The notes under the pieces: generated by a model
What the model was told of the DNA's origin: nothing
Databases searched by the model: none
Seen by the model: only the letters and a program-made list of their open reading frames with translations
From: Rhodanobacteraceae bacterium
Lineage (GTDB): Bacteria; Acidobacteriota; Terriglobia; Terriglobales; Acidobacteriaceae
Direction of reading: 5' to 3'
Length of the DNA: 62,007 nucleotides
Assembly (NCBI GenBank): GCA_025350865.1
Contig: JANXWZ010000232.1
Location: forward strand, 1-62,007
In this document: one piece after another, positions 18,018-26,441 of the stretch
Numbering within the stretch: position 1 is the stretch's first letter
Layout: every line of letters begins with the position of its first letter
Translations under genes and position numbers: made by a program

Positions 18018-18697
18018 GGGACCACGATGGTGTCTCCAGGGGCTAGGACGACCCCCTGCTGATTCCCTTCCTTGAGGGCCTTCTTATAGTCAAACGGAAT
18101 CTTTACCTGCTTGCCCTTTTCCCCGCGCAGAATATAAATCTTCCGCTGGTTCGCATAGGGCGAAAGCCCGCCCGCCGCAGAGATCGCCTGCAGCATCGTC
18201 ATCTCACGCGTCATGGAGACCGGCCCGGACCGGTTGACTTCGCCGATGAAGAAAATCCGCTTGCTGTTCACCGCAGTCACGGTCACGGTCACCGACGGAT
18301 CGTTGATGAATTTCTTCAGGCTGTCTGCGATCTCCGCACCCAGCGCCATCGGAGTCATGCCTGATGCCGGCAGATCGCCTACCAGCGGAAGAGAAATCCG
18401 CCCATCGGGCCTGACCACCAGCGGCCCGGAGATTGTGGGCTCTTTCCAGACGTGCACCATAATCGCGTCGTCGGAGCCGAGCACATAGTTGGGATCGAGA
18501 TCCTGCACCGGCGCAGGTTCGGCTGCGGCGGCCGCCGCGGCCGTCTGTCCAGCGGCCTGCTCTGCCGCTGCCTGACTCAGCGCAGGGGATGGCGAGGTCG
18601 TTGCCGGCGCGACCGGCTTAGGTGTGGGCTCCTGGCTAAATGAACCAACAGAGCAAGAGAGGAAGCAAAGGGACAATAAGGTCAGCAAATATTTCAT
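18014..18697 (-). CDS. Wza-like polysaccharide export protein
   Basis: It carries the polysaccharide biosynthesis/export domain: YVLGSDDAIMVHVWKEPTIS, VRPDGRISLPLVGDLPASG, then a SLBB-type domain with FIGEVNRSGPVSMTREMTMLQAISAAGG, ending in PGDTIVVP. The signal peptide has a possible lipobox (FLSC, Cys15), as expected for an outer-membrane lipoprotein, followed by a Pro/Ala-rich linker. The length of 227 is that of the short exosortase-locus form without the C-terminal helix region of E. coli Wza. It is the first gene of the seven-gene minus-strand operon, and a candidate promoter lies just upstream. Confidence 0.92.
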   Translation of the reverse strand: MKYLLTLLSLCFLSCSVGSFSQEPTPKPVAPATTSPSPALSQAAAEQAAGQTAAAAAAAEPAPVQDLDPNYVLGSDDAIMVHVWKEPTISGPLVVRPDGRISLPLVGDLPASGMTPMALGAEIADSLKKFINDPSVTVTVTAVNSKRIFFIGEVNRSGPVSMTREMTMLQAISAAGGLSPYANQRKIYILRGEKGKQVKIPFDYKKALKEGNQQGVVLAPGDTIVVP

Positions 18698-18711
18698 AGC
18701 GGTTACCTGTC

Positions 18712-18739
18712 ATTCTAGTGCAGGTTACGAACGTGCCAA
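18712..18739 (-). promoter_or_regulatory. Candidate sigma-70 promoter of the EPS operon
   Basis: On the minus strand TTGGCA (18739-18734) and TAGAAT (18717-18712) are 16 bp apart, each with five of six consensus bases. The predicted start at about 18705 would leave only about 8 nt before the ATG at 18697, so transcription may begin slightly differently or the leader may be very short. Confidence 0.45.
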
Positions 18740-18829
18740 AGTTACTCTCGCATGGCTATATTGCTGACGCCATGCCGCTTTTCGGTCATTTCGGTTGGCC
18801 AGCGTCTATCCTATAAGTAAGTCTATGCG

Positions 18830-18868
18830 GTTCATCGACGAAATCGTGCCGAAATCCAGCCGATGAAC
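18830..18868. promoter_or_regulatory. Inverted repeat between the EPS operon and the exosortase gene
   Basis: GTTCATCG (18830-18837) and CGATGAAC (18861-18868) form a perfect 8-bp inverted pair with a 23-bp spacer. Inside are two CGAAATC copies 11 bp apart (18839 and 18850). The site lies about 50 bp before the exosortase start, with a TATGAT -10-like hexamer following at 18875. It could be a regulator binding site. No regulator gene is nearby. Confidence 0.4.
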
Positions 18869-18916
18869 ATCCTTTATGATATACGCGGTTGAGGCCTTGA
18901 GGTATGTACCCAGCTC

Positions 18917-19879
18917 ATGCGGAATTCTGAAACAGTGAGCCAAACGGAAATGTTGCGGGCCGAGACAGCCTTACCAGTCGACCAAATCCGAGCTCGCAAT
19001 TGGCTTGGGTCGGATCGGTCGGTGTGGGCTGGCGGCGCTATGCTCCTTGTTCTGATCCTTGCCCTGTACGCCCGGGTCGGCGTCAAGCTGGTTCAGGATT
19101 GGATCAATATTCCCGACTATTCGCATGGTCTGCTCATTCCTTTCTTCGCGGCGTTTCTGGTTTGGGACCAGCGCGCCCTGCTACGGGCCACTCCGCAAAA
19201 GCCCACCTGGGCTGGAATCCCGCTGGTTGTCCTCGGCCTCTTCGTTCTGCTCGTCGGCGTCTTCGGCGCGGACCTGTTTCTCTCCAGAATTTCATTTATT
19301 TTTCTTGCTGCCGGATTGATCTGGACGTTGCTTGGCAGTCTCATGATGCGCCGCAGCATCTTCCTGCTGTTCGTCCTGACGCTGGCCATCCCGTTCCCGA
19401 CCGTACTGTTCAACCACATCACCTTTCCTTTGCAGTTGCTCGCGTCCGAGGTTGCCAGCAACCTCCTGCCGCTCGCCGGCGTCCCCGTTCTACGGGAGGG
19501 AAACGTTATCAATCTGCCGGCGATGCCGCTCGAGGTGGCTGAGGCCTGCAGCGGAATCCGTTCGCTGATGAGTCTCTTTACCGTTGCCGTGATCTTCGGT
19601 TACTTTTTGGAGCGCGGAACGGGCCGCCGAACTCTGCTCGCCTTTGCCAGTGTTCCCATCGCCGTCGCGGCGAACGTCGCCCGCATTGTAGGAACCGGGC
19701 TCTGCGTCCAGTATTGGGATCCTGATAAGGCCCTTGGATTCTTCCACGAATTCTCCGGTTGGCTGATGTTCCTCGTCTCGCTGGCCTGTCTGTACGCCAT
19801 CCACGGCCTCATGCAGCGGGTCGCTCCGGAACGCTTCCCCACCCAGAACTTCCCTGACCAGAGCGTCCAAGCCCAATGA
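18917..19879 (+). CDS. Exosortase (PEP-CTERM protein-sorting transpeptidase)
   Basis: A polytopic inner-membrane cysteine enzyme that cleaves PEP-CTERM tags and attaches proteins to a surface acceptor. There are about eight membrane helices between residues 36 and 298. The conserved catalytic residues are visible: Cys211 in EVAEACSGIRS, Arg256 in ANVARIVG and His277 in FFHEFSGW. The length of 320 fits an exosortase that does not carry the fused EpsI domain. The start is uncertain: ATG 18917 has only a distant GAGG, and GTG 18935 is possible. Its stop overlaps the EpsI start by 4 bp. Confidence 0.95.
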   Translation: MRNSETVSQTEMLRAETALPVDQIRARNWLGSDRSVWAGGAMLLVLILALYARVGVKLVQDWINIPDYSHGLLIPFFAAFLVWDQRALLRATPQKPTWAGIPLVVLGLFVLLVGVFGADLFLSRISFIFLAAGLIWTLLGSLMMRRSIFLLFVLTLAIPFPTVLFNHITFPLQLLASEVASNLLPLAGVPVLREGNVINLPAMPLEVAEACSGIRSLMSLFTVAVIFGYFLERGTGRRTLLAFASVPIAVAANVARIVGTGLCVQYWDPDKALGFFHEFSGWLMFLVSLACLYAIHGLMQRVAPERFPTQNFPDQSVQAQ

Positions 19880-20571
19880 GAAACCCACGTTACTGGACCG
19901 TCGTTGCCCTCCTCCTGCTGTCCGTCGCAGTGTTGTACCGGCGCGGCGATGGAGATAACGGGCCCACGAGCACTCCGCTGGCGGAGTTTCCGGTGGCCAT
20001 GGGAAACCTCATTTCAGTCACCACACCCATCGATCCGGAAGCCCTGGCGATTCTGGGGAAGGGTTTTTTTCTGAATCGCATCTATACGCCGCCCCGGATG
20101 GAAGAGCCGAGTTCTGCGCCGCCCCGGTTGGAAGACGCCAGCACCCGCAAGTCGGGACCGCCAGTCGGCCTCTTTATTGCCTATTTCCCCACCCAGCGCA
20201 CCGGGCAGTCTATCCACTCGCCGCAGAATTGCCTCCCCGGTTCCGGTTGGTCGTTTGAATCCTCCGGCACGACGCAACTCACCGATGCCAGCGGCAAGTC
20301 CAGTCAGGTTGCCGATTACATCATCGTCAACGGAGACCACCGCGCCGAAGTCCTGTACTGGTACCAGTCCCACGGCCGGGCCATTGCCAACGATTACAAG
20401 GCCAAGCTCTACATGCTCATCGATTCCATTCGCTACGGCCGCAGCGACGCCGCTCTGGTCCGTATCGTCACTCCAATTGAAGCCAACGAGAATCGCGACG
20501 CCGCTCATCTCCGCGCCGTCGCGTTCGCCAAAGATTTGATTCCAATGTTGCCCGCGTATATTCCCAACTGA
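19876..20571 (+). CDS. epsI: EpsI family exosortase-associated protein
   Basis: It is 231 residues. One N-terminal membrane anchor (residues 7-20) is followed by a periplasmic domain typical of EpsI (DUF3485). Recognisable segments are GLFIAYFPTQRTGQSIHSPQ with the conserved HSPxNCLPG..GW motif, YIIVNGDHRAEVLYWYQSHGR, and a C-terminal RIVTPI segment. EpsI is encoded with exosortase in EPS loci, and its precise role is not settled. It starts inside the exosortase stop codon (ATGA), so production of the two is coupled. Confidence 0.93.
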   Translation: MRNPRYWTVVALLLLSVAVLYRRGDGDNGPTSTPLAEFPVAMGNLISVTTPIDPEALAILGKGFFLNRIYTPPRMEEPSSAPPRLEDASTRKSGPPVGLFIAYFPTQRTGQSIHSPQNCLPGSGWSFESSGTTQLTDASGKSSQVADYIIVNGDHRAEVLYWYQSHGRAIANDYKAKLYMLIDSIRYGRSDAALVRIVTPIEANENRDAAHLRAVAFAKDLIPMLPAYIPN

Positions 20572-20648
20572 ATGCATCCCACGTCATTGCAAGCTTAAGT
20601 GCCGCAAGAGGCCCCAAATTGAACCACTTCACCATCGAGGAACCACGT

Positions 20649-22943
20649 ATGGCTAGCCTTGTTCATCCGCGTCTTACCACCCTTGCGGTGCTTGGACTAT
20701 CGCTCTCGCTCGTCTTCACTGCGGGCTGCAACCGCGATCCCAACGTCCGCCGGCAGAAGTACCTCGACAGCGGCAAGCGCTACGAGAAGGAAGGCAAGGA
20801 CCGCGAGGCCATCATCCAGATTTCGAACGCCCTCAAGGTCGATCACGGATTCGCCGACGCGCACTATGAACTCGGTGTCGTCTACCTCAGAATGGGTGCC
20901 ATCGCCGCTTCCTACACGGAGATGCTGCGGACGGTCGATCTCGACCCGACCAACACCAAAGCGCGCCTTCAGGTGGGAAACATGCAGCTTGCCGCCGGCC
21001 TGCCGGATCGGGCAATGGATCAAGTCAATGCGGTTCTTGCTGTCGACCGCAACAACGCCGACGCCTATTCCCTCGCCGCAAATATCGCCTCCCAGAAGAG
21101 CCAGCCGGCCGAGGCCATGAAGCAGATTCAGCGTGCGCTCGACATCCGTCCGGATAAATCCGAGTACCACACCACGCTGGCAATGCTCCAGGCCAAGGAC
21201 CCGGCCATGATTCCGGCGGCGAAGGACGAGCTGCGCAAGGCTATTTCGCTCGACAATACCAACGTCACAGCCCACCTTGCGCTCGCTTCGATGCTCGAAA
21301 GGACCGGCGAGGTGGAGGCCGCGCTCGTCGAGGTGCAGGCCGCAGTCAAGGTCGCGCCCAAGAATCTGCAGGCGCGCCAGGATCTCGCCGAGGTGTACAT
21401 GCGCCTGGGCAAGCGGCCCCAGGCCGAGCAGGCGCTGCGTCAGGCGGCAGACGACCTCGCCGATACGCCGCAAGGAGCGTCCGTCCTCAGCGACTTCTAC
21501 ATCCGCCGCGGAGAAATCGGTGCCGCCGAAAGCGCCTACGCCGACCTCGTCGGGAAGAACCCGAAGAGCTTCGAGCTGCGCTACGCCTACGCCCGGATCC
21601 TCACCATCGAGCATAAGGACGACAAGGCAGCCAAGATTGCCGCCGATCTCGACAAGGAGAACCCCAACAGTCCGGAGGTCGCAGTCCTGAATGCCGCGCT
21701 GTTGTTGAACGACGGCAAGTCCAAGGAGGCCTTCGACCTGCTGGAGAAGGCGACCAAGATCTCGCCCGACCACCTCCAGCTGCTGATCGCCTTCGCCCGC
21801 GTGGCGCAGATGATGGGCGACTCCGTCAACGCCGAGTTGAGTCTGCGCGACGCTGCGAAGCTGTCGCCCGGTAATATCGATGTCCAGATCGGACTCGCTG
21901 AGATAGCCAACCGCAAGGGCGACAACAGCCTGCTCGGGCAGGTAGCCGAGCAGACCATCGAAAGCAATCCCGACTTCACCGATGCCTACCTCTGGCGCGG
22001 CACGGCCGAGGCCAACGAACGGCAGTTCGAGAAGGCCGAGAAGGACTTCAAGGATGTTCTGAATCGCGAACCGAAGAACGTCGCCGCACTCAGCGAACTG
22101 GGCGAAATATCGATGGTGCAGAAGCGTTTCCCGGAGGGCGTCGACTATCTCGAACGCGCACTAGACGCCAATCCCAAGGCAACTGAGGCGCTCAAACTGC
22201 TCGTTCAGTATTACTTCTCCATCAAGGCTCCAGACAAGGCGATCGCTCGCGTCAAGAAGCAGATTGAACTCGCCCCAAACAGTGTTCCGCTGATCAACCT
22301 GCTGGCTACAGTGGACTTTGAAGTGCGCGACTTCACCGCCGCGCGCGACGCCGCCAAGCAGGCGCTCGCGATCACCCCGGACGACGAAGCGGCGGTGCAG
22401 CTATATGCCCAGTCGCTCAGCGCCCTTGGAGACACCGATGGCGCCATCAACAGCTGGGCGGGCTACATCAAGGCTCACCCGGGCGACGGCAAAGCCACCT
22501 CCATGGTCGGGCAGCTCTACGAGCAAAAGGGCGATGCCCAGAAGGCCATCGGGTACTACTGGAAGGCGCTCGCGCTCGAACCCGGCCAGGTCCTCGCCTC
22601 CAACAACCTCGCTTACCTGATGGTCGAGAACAATCAGAGCCTTGACATGGCGCTTCGGCTGGCTCAGGACGCTCGCAGCGGCAATCCGAACTCGCCGAGC
22701 ACCGCCGACACCCTGGCCTGGGTCTACTTCGCACGCGGCCGCTACCTGTCCGCGCGCGATCTGTTGGAAGAGGCCGTCAAGGCCGATCCCACCAACGCCG
22801 ACGCCCAGTACCACCTCGGCATGACCTATCGGAAGCTGGGTGACAAAGCTAACGCCGCGCTGCATCTGAAGCGCGCAACGATCCTGGCTCCGTCGTCGAA
22901 ATCCGGCAAAGACGCCGCAGATGCTCTGGCCCACCCAGCCTAA
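20649..22943 (+). CDS. TPR-repeat lipoprotein of the exosortase locus (PrsT-like)
   Basis: It is 764 residues. A type II signal peptide with lipobox TAGC (Cys about 24) is followed by some 18-20 tetratricopeptide repeats covering almost the whole protein; examples of the repeat are YEKEGKDREAIIQISNALKV and AHYELGVVYLRMGAIAASY. This resembles the very long TPR lipoproteins of PEP-CTERM/EPS loci, thought to scaffold synthesis or export machinery. ATG 20649 is chosen because GAGGAA lies 7 bp upstream and the signal peptide begins there. It is 77 bp downstream of epsI on the same strand. Confidence 0.88.
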   Translation: MASLVHPRLTTLAVLGLSLSLVFTAGCNRDPNVRRQKYLDSGKRYEKEGKDREAIIQISNALKVDHGFADAHYELGVVYLRMGAIAASYTEMLRTVDLDPTNTKARLQVGNMQLAAGLPDRAMDQVNAVLAVDRNNADAYSLAANIASQKSQPAEAMKQIQRALDIRPDKSEYHTTLAMLQAKDPAMIPAAKDELRKAISLDNTNVTAHLALASMLERTGEVEAALVEVQAAVKVAPKNLQARQDLAEVYMRLGKRPQAEQALRQAADDLADTPQGASVLSDFYIRRGEIGAAESAYADLVGKNPKSFELRYAYARILTIEHKDDKAAKIAADLDKENPNSPEVAVLNAALLLNDGKSKEAFDLLEKATKISPDHLQLLIAFARVAQMMGDSVNAELSLRDAAKLSPGNIDVQIGLAEIANRKGDNSLLGQVAEQTIESNPDFTDAYLWRGTAEANERQFEKAEKDFKDVLNREPKNVAALSELGEISMVQKRFPEGVDYLERALDANPKATEALKLLVQYYFSIKAPDKAIARVKKQIELAPNSVPLINLLATVDFEVRDFTAARDAAKQALAITPDDEAAVQLYAQSLSALGDTDGAINSWAGYIKAHPGDGKATSMVGQLYEQKGDAQKAIGYYWKALALEPGQVLASNNLAYLMVENNQSLDMALRLAQDARSGNPNSPSTADTLAWVYFARGRYLSARDLLEEAVKADPTNADAQYHLGMTYRKLGDKANAALHLKRATILAPSSKSGKDAADALAHPA

Positions 22944-22963
22944 GAATCGCCGCAGACTCCCTT

Positions 22964-23003
22964 CTGTTTGTCATCCTGAAGGGATCTGCGGTTGCCTTTG
23001 CCG
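22964..23003 (+). repeat. Convergent-gap repeat, copy 3
   Basis: TTTGTCATCCTGAAGGGATC, then TGCGGTTG. It lies between the TPR lipoprotein stop (22943) and the end of the convergent GT4 gene (23014). The C-to-T change in the left arm still pairs with GGGAT through a G-U pair. Confidence 0.8.
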
Positions 23004-23013
23004 GCGGCCCTGC

Positions 23014-24081
23014 TCATCGCCGCCGGCTGTAAATCTCCATGTAAGCCGCATCCATACGTTCCAGCGTGAACTCCGCCCGGTAGCTCTCCGCCGCCTTGCG
23101 CGAGAGCTCCGAGCGCAACGCAGCGTCTGTTGCGAGTTTAACGATCGCCTCCGCCATGGCCTCGAAATCCCCCACCGGCGCGAGCAGTCCGCCGCCCGAA
23201 AGCCTCACCACCTCGGCCATGCCGCCTACGTCCGTCGTGACCGCAGGAACACCGACGGACATCGCCTGCAGCAGCGACATCGGCAGGCCCTCCGAAACGG
23301 ATGACATGGCGAACGCATCTGCCGCAGCGAAGAACTGGGCGGTGTCCAATCGCTGGCCCCAGAAACGAATGCTGGTCTCGACACCCAACTCCGCGGCCAG
23401 GCTTTCAAGCGCAACGCGCACCGGCCCATCCCCAACCACCCAGAACTCAAGCCCTGGAACCTGTCTCACCGCAATCGCAACCGCACGGATCAACGTTTGA
23501 AGATTTTTCACCGCAGCCAGCCGCCCCACAAACACCAGCGTGAAACCCCGCTTGCCCAGCGCGTCAAACGGCACCCGCTCCACCGCTGTCGCTCCGTTGT
23601 AGACGCGCACAATCTTTTCGCGATGGGCCATCGGCGCCCCCCGCAGGTTGTTGCAGGTCACCTCGCAGATGCCCGCGATCGAGTCGCAGAACGCAGCCAT
23701 CACGCCATACTTGATCTCCTCCGCCCGGTTGTACGGCGGAGCCACCAGGCTGTGTCGCGTCGACACCACCGACCTTGCCCCTGCCAATCTTGCCGGCAAG
23801 GCCGCCTGGATCGTCGGAGCCACGTTGTGGGTGTGAACCACATCGGGCCGGAGCGCTCGGAAATGTTGGAAGTACCGCCACATCGTCGTGGTTGGGTGGG
23901 CCTCGCCCGGAACATACACGGCGATGCCTTCGCCCCGTAACATCTCACCCACCGGCCCCAACCGCGAGTAGGCGCAGACCGACACCTCATGGCCGTTCGC
24001 ACGCTGCATCCGGCAGAGTTGCGCGACCAGAACCTCCGCCCCCCCCATATCCAGACTGTAGACAACGTGAACGATCTTCAT
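23014..24081 (-). CDS. Family 4 glycosyltransferase
   Basis: It is 355 residues with a GT-B fold. The N-terminus MKIVHVVYSLDMGGAEVLVA is the usual acceptor-side opening. The C-terminal donor domain shows LVFVGRLAAVKNLQTLI near residue 195 and the E-x7-E region FAMSSVSEGLPMSLLQAMSVG near 265, followed by VTTDVGGMAEVV. It should add a hexose-type sugar from a nucleotide donor on the cytoplasmic face of the membrane, within EPS assembly. It is transcribed alone, divergent from the 24228 gene. Confidence 0.9.
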   Translation of the reverse strand: MKIVHVVYSLDMGGAEVLVAQLCRMQRANGHEVSVCAYSRLGPVGEMLRGEGIAVYVPGEAHPTTTMWRYFQHFRALRPDVVHTHNVAPTIQAALPARLAGARSVVSTRHSLVAPPYNRAEEIKYGVMAAFCDSIAGICEVTCNNLRGAPMAHREKIVRVYNGATAVERVPFDALGKRGFTLVFVGRLAAVKNLQTLIRAVAIAVRQVPGLEFWVVGDGPVRVALESLAAELGVETSIRFWGQRLDTAQFFAAADAFAMSSVSEGLPMSLLQAMSVGVPAVTTDVGGMAEVVRLSGGGLLAPVGDFEAMAEAIVKLATDAALRSELSRKAAESYRAEFTLERMDAAYMEIYSRRR

Positions 24082-24227
24082 CGGCGGTTGAAGGCGAGTT
24101 TCCGTGTTCGATTCCCAGATGTCAATGGACCTTTAGGGTAACAGTGCCAGCCTGCACATACATTAGAATCGGAGATGATGCCGCTGAGCCCTCGAGATGA
24201 TACTGAAGGGCGCTCCTTAGGATTGAC

Positions 24228-25274
24228 GTGAAGTTACCCAGGCAAGCCGATCTTTGGTTCCCCTCGTATTTGCGTGACCGCGCGGCCAGGCTGACGGTCG
24301 GTGCGCCTAGGCGTCTCTGGGTCGCCCTCACTGACCACTACGAGCCGATGGGCAGTAACGTCTCCCTCGACACAGGTCTTGCCCGGGTGGCCGCGTGGGA
24401 AGATCGCTGGCCCGCGATCGCCGCTGCCGCACCCAAAGATTCGCAGGGCAAAGCCCCGGTCTTCACGGCCTTCTACCCGCAGGAGGAGTACCAGCGCGAC
24501 ATCCTCAACCGCATTACCGCGCTTACCGTCGACGGCACGCTCGACGTCGAGGTTCATCTCCATCACGACAACGACACCGCCGCGAACTTTCACGAAAAGG
24601 TGACGACGTTCATCGCGCAGCTACGTAACGACCACGGCCTCCTCCATGATCACAACGGCCGCACGATGTTCGGCTTCATCCACGGCAACTGGGCGCTGGA
24701 TAACTCCCGTCCCGACGGCCGCTGGTGCGGCGTCAAGGGCGAGCTCCAACTGCTGCGCGACCTCGGCTGCTACGCCGACTTCACCATGCCGTCGGTGCCG
24801 TCGCGTACCCAGTCCCGCATCATCAACCAGATCTACTGGACCACGGGCGATCCTGAAAAGCCACGGGGTTTCGATAGTGGCGTACAAGCTACGGTTGGCG
24901 GCGGGAAGCAGGGCGATCTACTGATGATCAACGGCCCGCTTGGCCTGCGCTATCGCGGTCGTCTGATGCCCCGCATGGAGACGGGCGAGCTCTCGGTTTA
25001 CGATCCGCCGACGCCCTACCGCGTCGAGCGCTGGATTTCGCTCGCGCCGCGCCTGGGTGACGACGTCTTTCTCAAGCTGTATGGTCACAGCGCACGGGAG
25101 GATAATGCAGGTGCGCTGCTTGGCACCGGCGCTAACCCCGGAAAACTAGCACCGATGTTCCAGTGGATCCATGAAGCCGCCCAGCGCAAGAGTATTGAGC
25201 TGCACTGGGTCAGCGCATTCAACATGTTCAAGGCTGTCGACGGCCTGATACACCAAGGATTGCCCCCATGCTGA
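24228..25274 (+). CDS. Conserved protein, possibly polysaccharide deacetylase-like
   Basis: It is 348 residues, without signal peptide or membrane helices. Two His/Asp-rich segments recall the metal-binding motifs of NodB-type (CE4) enzymes: RLWVALTDHYEP near residue 30 and DVEVHLHHDNDTAANF near 110. A further conserved-looking block is FGFIHGNWALDNSRPDG at about 150, then LGCYADFTMPSVPSRTQ. A canonical TFDD motif is absent, so the enzymatic assignment is a guess. GTG 24228 has AGGA 7 bp upstream. Its last 7 bp overlap the following GT4 gene, which places it in glycan synthesis or modification. Confidence 0.5.
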   Translation: MKLPRQADLWFPSYLRDRAARLTVGAPRRLWVALTDHYEPMGSNVSLDTGLARVAAWEDRWPAIAAAAPKDSQGKAPVFTAFYPQEEYQRDILNRITALTVDGTLDVEVHLHHDNDTAANFHEKVTTFIAQLRNDHGLLHDHNGRTMFGFIHGNWALDNSRPDGRWCGVKGELQLLRDLGCYADFTMPSVPSRTQSRIINQIYWTTGDPEKPRGFDSGVQATVGGGKQGDLLMINGPLGLRYRGRLMPRMETGELSVYDPPTPYRVERWISLAPRLGDDVFLKLYGHSAREDNAGALLGTGANPGKLAPMFQWIHEAAQRKSIELHWVSAFNMFKAVDGLIHQGLPPC

Positions 25275-26422
25275 AGGTCGCGGTCATCACGAATTACTTC
25301 CCCATCTCCACCCATCCGTGGAACGGGCACTCGGCGTACCAGACGCTGCGGCTGCTGGCCCGCATGTGCGACGTGCATGTGTTTTACCCGGAAGCGGTGT
25401 ACCCAAAGCTGATGCAGCCCGCCAACCCCAAAGGCAGTTTTGACCGCAGCTGGAATCCGCCGGACGTCAAGGTGACTTACATCCCTTACCCGGCGGTTCC
25501 GGTGCTTACGCGCCCCTTGAATGGCTTCATCAGCGCCTCCCGCCTCCGGCCATTCGTCGCGGCCTACGACCCCGACATTGTCCTCAACTACACCGTCTAT
25601 CCCTACGGTATGGCTGCGGTCCGGATTGCCCGTTCGCTCGGTATCCCGGCGGTCCTCACGGCGATCGGCTCCGACCTAAACCGTATGTCCGACCCCATCT
25701 GCGAGATGCTCACGCGCTGGACCCTGCGCAAGGCGGACTTCGTCACCACCGTCAGCCACAATCTCTGCACCACCGCGCGTCGCATTGGAGCGCCGCCGGG
25801 CAGCACACGCACCAAACTCAACGGCTGCGATACCTCCGTCTTCTTTCCGCGCGACCGCCAGCAATCCCGCACCGAACTCGGCCTCAGCCAGACCGCCAAG
25901 ATCATCGTCTACGTCGGCCGTCTCGATCTCCGCAAAGGCCTGATGGAGTTGGTGGAAGCCACCGCGAAGCTGCGAGCCACGCAGCCCGATTTGAAGTGCT
26001 ACATCATCGGCGACGGAGCCGACCGTGGAGCGATCGATTCAGCCATCGCCCGTCACAACCTTGGCGAAGTCATTACCATTGTGCCGTCGTGCGTCTCGTC
26101 CAAGGTAGCCATCTGGATGGGCGCAGCCGACCTGGTAACCCTGCCCAGCTACAACGAGGGCTGCCCCAACGTGGTCATCGAGGCGGTTAGCGCGGGTCGC
26201 CCCGTCGTCGCGACCAAGGTCGGCGGCATTCCCGAACTGATGAACGAGACCTGTGGCCGGCTGGTCAAGGTACGGGACGTCCCCACTCTCGCCACTGGCC
26301 TTGACGAAGTCCTCAACGCCCAATGGAACGCGCAAGAAATCTCAGCGAAATACAGTCGCAGTTGGCAGGACGTCGCCGACGACCTGCATAAGATTTTTGT
26401 CGAACTAGTCGGTCGCCGCTAG
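25268..26422 (+). CDS. Family 4 glycosyltransferase
   Basis: It is 384 residues with a GT-B fold. MLKVAVITNYFPISTHPWNGHSAYQTLR forms the acceptor domain. The donor domain carries IIVYVGRLDLRKGLMELVEA at about residue 215, then YIIGDGADRGAID, VTLPSYNEGCPNVVIEAVSAG (E-x7-E motif) and VATKVGGIPELM. This branch resembles teichuronic acid/EPS transferases such as TuaC. It overlaps the 24228 gene by 7 bp and is therefore in the same transcript; a convergent epimerase gene ends 20 bp after it. Confidence 0.9.
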   Translation: MLKVAVITNYFPISTHPWNGHSAYQTLRLLARMCDVHVFYPEAVYPKLMQPANPKGSFDRSWNPPDVKVTYIPYPAVPVLTRPLNGFISASRLRPFVAAYDPDIVLNYTVYPYGMAAVRIARSLGIPAVLTAIGSDLNRMSDPICEMLTRWTLRKADFVTTVSHNLCTTARRIGAPPGSTRTKLNGCDTSVFFPRDRQQSRTELGLSQTAKIIVYVGRLDLRKGLMELVEATAKLRATQPDLKCYIIGDGADRGAIDSAIARHNLGEVITIVPSCVSSKVAIWMGAADLVTLPSYNEGCPNVVIEAVSAGRPVVATKVGGIPELMNETCGRLVKVRDVPTLATGLDEVLNAQWNAQEISAKYSRSWQDVADDLHKIFVELVGRR

Positions 26423-26441
26423 CTTTTGCCTTTGCGTCAGC

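Noticed and set aside
24095-24120. tRNA-like GTTCGATTCC near 24103
   Set aside because: No acceptor, D or anticodon stem can be built around it.
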